Assembly: GCA_023227825.1 (NCBI GenBank) | Contig: JALOCJ010000019.1 | Location: 1-8,341 of the forward strand | Source of the DNA: Candidatus Cloacimonas sp. | GTDB lineage: Bacteria; Cloacimonadota; Cloacimonadia; Cloacimonadales; Cloacimonadaceae | Reading direction: 5' to 3' | Length of the DNA stretch: 8,341 nucleotides | Shown: positions 6,867 to 8,341 of the stretch, piece after piece | Layout of the letters: each line of letters begins with the position of its first letter | Position numbering within the stretch: position 1 is the first letter of the stretch | Notes under the pieces: model-generated | What the model saw: only the letters and a program-made list of their open reading frames with translations | Database searches by the model: none | Told to the model about the DNA's origin: nothing | Program-made: the position numbers and the translations under genes

Positions 6867-7041
6867 AAGAGCAATCCTTTTGCTTGATAATTTCTTCAAG
6901 TGTGTCGTAAACTCCAGATCTCTTGTCTTTAAGCTCATATTCTTGAACTGTGCTTAAGAGTTTAAGTATCTTTTTAATCTCTACACCATACTCTCTACAC
7001 AAGTTCTGCAGAATGTTTTGATCATCGTTGTTAATTCTCAT
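6850..7041 (-). CDS. Small first protein of the operon, phosphorothioation-locus-type small protein
   Basis: A 63-residue acidic and basic helical protein with no signal peptide or membrane segment. The core, LCREYGVEIKKILKLLSTVQEYE followed by KRSGVYDTLEEII (split here between residues 14-36 and 40-52), resembles from memory the short proteins often annotated beside DNA-modification and Dnd-like genes as system-associated small proteins. This recall is not verified. The start is well supported by AGAGAGG at 7054-7048, six bases upstream, and the gene lies about 140 bases below the operon promoter. It overlaps the next gene by 17 bases, which suggests coupled translation. It could be an adaptor, a helical cap on a larger subunit, or a regulator; the sequence does not decide. 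Confidence 0.75.
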   Translation of the reverse strand: MRINNDDQNILQNLCREYGVEIKKILKLLSTVQEYELKDKRSGVYDTLEEIIKQKDCSYDGKE

Positions 7042-7066
7042 TTTATACCTCTCTAATTGTTTTATC

Positions 7067-7214
7067 CTTTAATTAGTTGAGTCCTAAATGTTGGTGTAAA
7101 TTCCAACCTATTGTTTCTCATACTAGTTGATAGCATTATTACTATCCTAGTTTATCACAATCTATTTAGAAAACGGATAGTTGCACTATTTACACCTTAT
7201 TATCTAGTGTCAAG
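7067..7214 (-). repeat. Operon promoter-leader, right arm of a long imperfect inverted repeat
   Basis: Read on the minus strand, this stretch aligns with 1057-1207 of the plus strand from the -35 box to just before the ribosome site. The best blocks are 31 of 34 bases (7088-7121 against 1154-1187), 11 of 11 (7155-7165 against 1109-1119) and 13 of 14 (7133-7146 against 1128-1141). The most conserved block contains GTTGG and CCAAC arms around eight bases (minus strand, 7108-7091), an imperfect dyad that could be an operator or an RNA hairpin. Confidence 0.85.
7185..7213 (-). promoter_or_regulatory. Promoter of the defence-like operon
   Basis: On the minus strand TTGACA (7213-7208) is separated by 17 bases from AATAGT (7190-7185), a good sigma70-type match. 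The predicted start of transcription is near 7178, giving a leader of about 137 bases before the first ATG at 7041. The same arrangement (TTGACT, 17 bases, AATAAT) is kept in the inverted copy at 1058-1086, which supports the call. Confidence 0.6.
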
Positions 7215-7337
7215 TGAAATTATTTATTGGCATTCCCATATTTTTTTACACGAGCTTTATTTTTATTTAATAACGGTCTATTAGTTCTGCTAAGCTTAGT
7301 TTCCGTTTATACTAAATAATAAAGTTAATGCATACTG

Positions 7338-7371
7338 TAATAAATTCTGCTATTTATTTCGGAATTTATTA
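7338..7371. repeat. Perfect 10-bp inverted repeat
   Basis: TAATAAATTC (7338-7347) and GAATTTATTA (7362-7371) are perfect complements around a 14-base loop. It could be an operator or an AT-rich hairpin. It is the first of three hairpins in a row in the non-coding region. Confidence 0.7.
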
Positions 7372-7396
7372 TGAGAAGAGAAAGGTGAAAAATGAA

Positions 7397-7451
7397 ACCC
7401 GGGGATAGTTTTAGTGTAAATCTTCCGGGTAGTCAGAGGAAGCCGTTCCTC
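7397..7451. repeat. Two adjacent GC-rich hairpins
   Basis: ACCCGG (7397-7402) pairs with CCGGGT (7425-7430), and GAGGAA (7436-7441) pairs with TTCCTC (7446-7451) around the loop GCCG. They stand out against AT-rich surroundings. They could belong to a small structured RNA, but no promoter or terminator was clearly assigned. Confidence 0.55.
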
Positions 7452-7523
7452 CGCAAAGTATTTTGAAAGTGAGGATTCCTAAATATAAATAACCTCAAAT
7501 TTGCACACCTTTTGGCTAATAAA

Positions 7524-7541
7524 GGGTATAAATACCCCCCT
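7524..7541. repeat. GGGTAT/ATACCC hairpin, similar to that at 1011-1037
   Basis: GGGTAT (7524-7529) and ATACCC (7532-7537) pair perfectly around two bases. The reverse complement (AGGGGGGTATTTATACCC) resembles GGGGGGTACTTTTTACC at 1011-1027, giving a further inverted similarity outside the two leaders. Confidence 0.5.
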
Positions 7542-7865
7542 ACTAAAGATTATAAATGTCACTAAGCAAAAACGGGTAAAAGAAAAAATAAAAAAATATA
7601 TAAATGGGAGTTATTGAGACAGGTAGAAGGAATGCAACCGTTATGAATACCTATATAAAAAAATGGTTGCCATCTCAAAAGTATATCGGGATATGCAACC
7701 ATTATGAATACCTATATGGAAAACAAAGTAATTATTTGTAGTCAAGATGTCAAGACCTATCGTCTGCAAACGGTTCAAGATTCGCTAAAATATGAAATTA
7801 AACCCTGAGCCAGAAATTATCAGACAACTGTCGTCGAAAGAAGAAAGTCCAAGACCAATCAATAA

Positions 7866-7909
7866 GTTCCGTAGGAACGACACATATTAACAACGGGTTT
7901 TGAACCCGG
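7866..7909 (+). repeat. REP-like twin-hairpin unit R1
   Basis: Form with CGGGTT-TTG-AACCCG and the short linker. It has no equivalent at this place in the left copy. Confidence 0.85.
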
Positions 7910-7940
7910 CGAAAGAAGAAAGTCCAAGACCAATCAATAA

Positions 7941-7983
7941 GTTCCGTAGGAACGACACATATTAACAACGGGTTTCAACCCGG
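7941..7983 (+). repeat. REP-like twin-hairpin unit R2
   Basis: Form with CGGGTT-TC-AACCCG and the long linker, the equivalent of the unit at 229. Confidence 0.85.
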
Positions 7984-8027
7984 TGATTAGATAATAACGA
8001 ACAAAACCTTTCTCTCTTATATGAAAA

Positions 8028-8071
8028 GTTCCGTAGGAACGACACATACTAACGACGGGTTTTGAACCCGG
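8028..8071 (+). repeat. REP-like twin-hairpin unit R3
   Basis: Equivalent of the unit at 316, with ACGACGGG instead of ACAACGGG. Confidence 0.85.
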
Positions 8072-8102
8072 CGAAAGAAGAAAGTCCAAGACCAATCAAT
8101 AA

Positions 8103-8145
8103 GTTCCGTAGGAACGATACATATTAACAACGGGTTTCAACCCGG
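8103..8145 (+). repeat. REP-like twin-hairpin unit R4
   Basis: Carries the GATACATATT variant also seen in the left unit at 391, but is followed by the long linker instead of the repeat tail. Confidence 0.85.
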
Positions 8146-8189
8146 TGATTAGATAATAACGAACAAAACTTTTCTCCCTTATATGAAAA

Positions 8190-8232
8190 GTTCCGTAGGA
8201 ACGGCAGATTCTAACGACGGATTTCAACCCTG
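8190..8232 (+). repeat. REP-like twin-hairpin unit R5, degenerate
   Basis: The first hairpin is intact, but the second has decayed (ACGGATTTCAACCCTG). Its inter-hairpin text (GGCAGATTCTAACGAC) is closest to the reverse unit at 822-865. Confidence 0.75.
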
Positions 8233-8341
8233 TGATTAGATTGCTGGAACGAAGTTTTGACTTACAATTTTGCCACTGCCCACTCTGTAACCCCAACCCT
8301 CAATCTCAAAACACTAACAACCGAGCTACAACTGGTCTCTA

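Larger units (their letters stand above)
7215..7637. other. Non-coding region upstream of the operon promoter
   Basis: No gene longer than a 24-codon frame is plausible. The region is AT-rich and contains the three hairpins at 7338-7451 and the GGGTAT/ATACCC hairpin. It lies between the operon promoter and the right direct repeat. Confidence 0.6.
7638..8341 (+). repeat. Long direct repeat, right copy (runs off the window)
   Basis: This is the partner of 1-542. It contains five REP-like units against three in the left copy; the 162-base length difference equals one short plus one long unit period (about 75 and 87 bases). It reaches the window edge still matching, so its true end is not visible. 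The near-identity suggests a recent duplication or gene conversion. No gene is supported in it. Confidence 0.95.

Noticed and set aside
6867..6938. Upstream start for paralogue 1 at 6938
   Set aside because: No ribosome site, a long overlap with the small gene, and an N-terminus 24 residues longer than the match with the sister proteins.
8096..8296. 66-codon minus-strand frame
   Set aside because: It is made of repeated REP-like units, and its translation repeats with them (LITGLK...RSYGT).

Overview
The window is an AT-rich stretch, most likely from a bacterium: the main promoter fits a sigma70-type TTGACA/17 bp/AATAGT pattern and most genes have strong Shine-Dalgarno sites. I cannot place it in a phylum. 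It holds one six-gene minus-strand operon (7041 down to 1264) with non-coding, repeat-rich DNA on both sides. No tRNA, rRNA, CRISPR array, transposase or integrase is visible.

Layout on the + strand. 1-542 is a long direct repeat containing REP-like twin-hairpin units. 543-1056 is non-coding DNA full of imperfect inverted repeats and one REP-like unit in reverse orientation. 1057-1207 is a diverged copy of the operon's promoter and leader, pointing inward. 1264-7041 is the operon. 7067-7214 is the operon's own promoter and leader. 7215-7637 is non-coding with several hairpins. 7638-8341 is the second copy of the long direct repeat. The nesting is therefore direct repeat [inverted leader copy [operon] leader] direct repeat, and the operon appears complete between them.

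Operon in transcription order: a 63-aa small protein; three tandem paralogues (220, 211 and 240 aa) that share an N-terminal helical domain; an SMC/Rad50-like ATPase of the DndD type (663 aa); and a 508-aa protein fusing a DndE-like N-terminal domain to a HerA/FtsK-type ATPase. The first two paralogues end in an Mrr_N-like winged-helix domain and the third ends in a different domain. Genes overlap or abut, apart from a 62-base gap before dndD, and they look translationally coupled.

The main biological point is what is absent. DndD and DndE normally work with DndA/IscS and DndC in DNA phosphorothioation, often with DndB. Here no DndC, DndA, DndB or known Dnd restriction partner is present, and the place usually held by dndB/dndC is taken by the small protein and the paralogue trio. 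I infer a candidate genome-defence or DNA-surveillance system that reuses the DndD and DndE modules with a HerA motor, with the winged-helix proteins as possible DNA-recognition subunits and/or autoregulators. The function is an inference and no experiment is implied.
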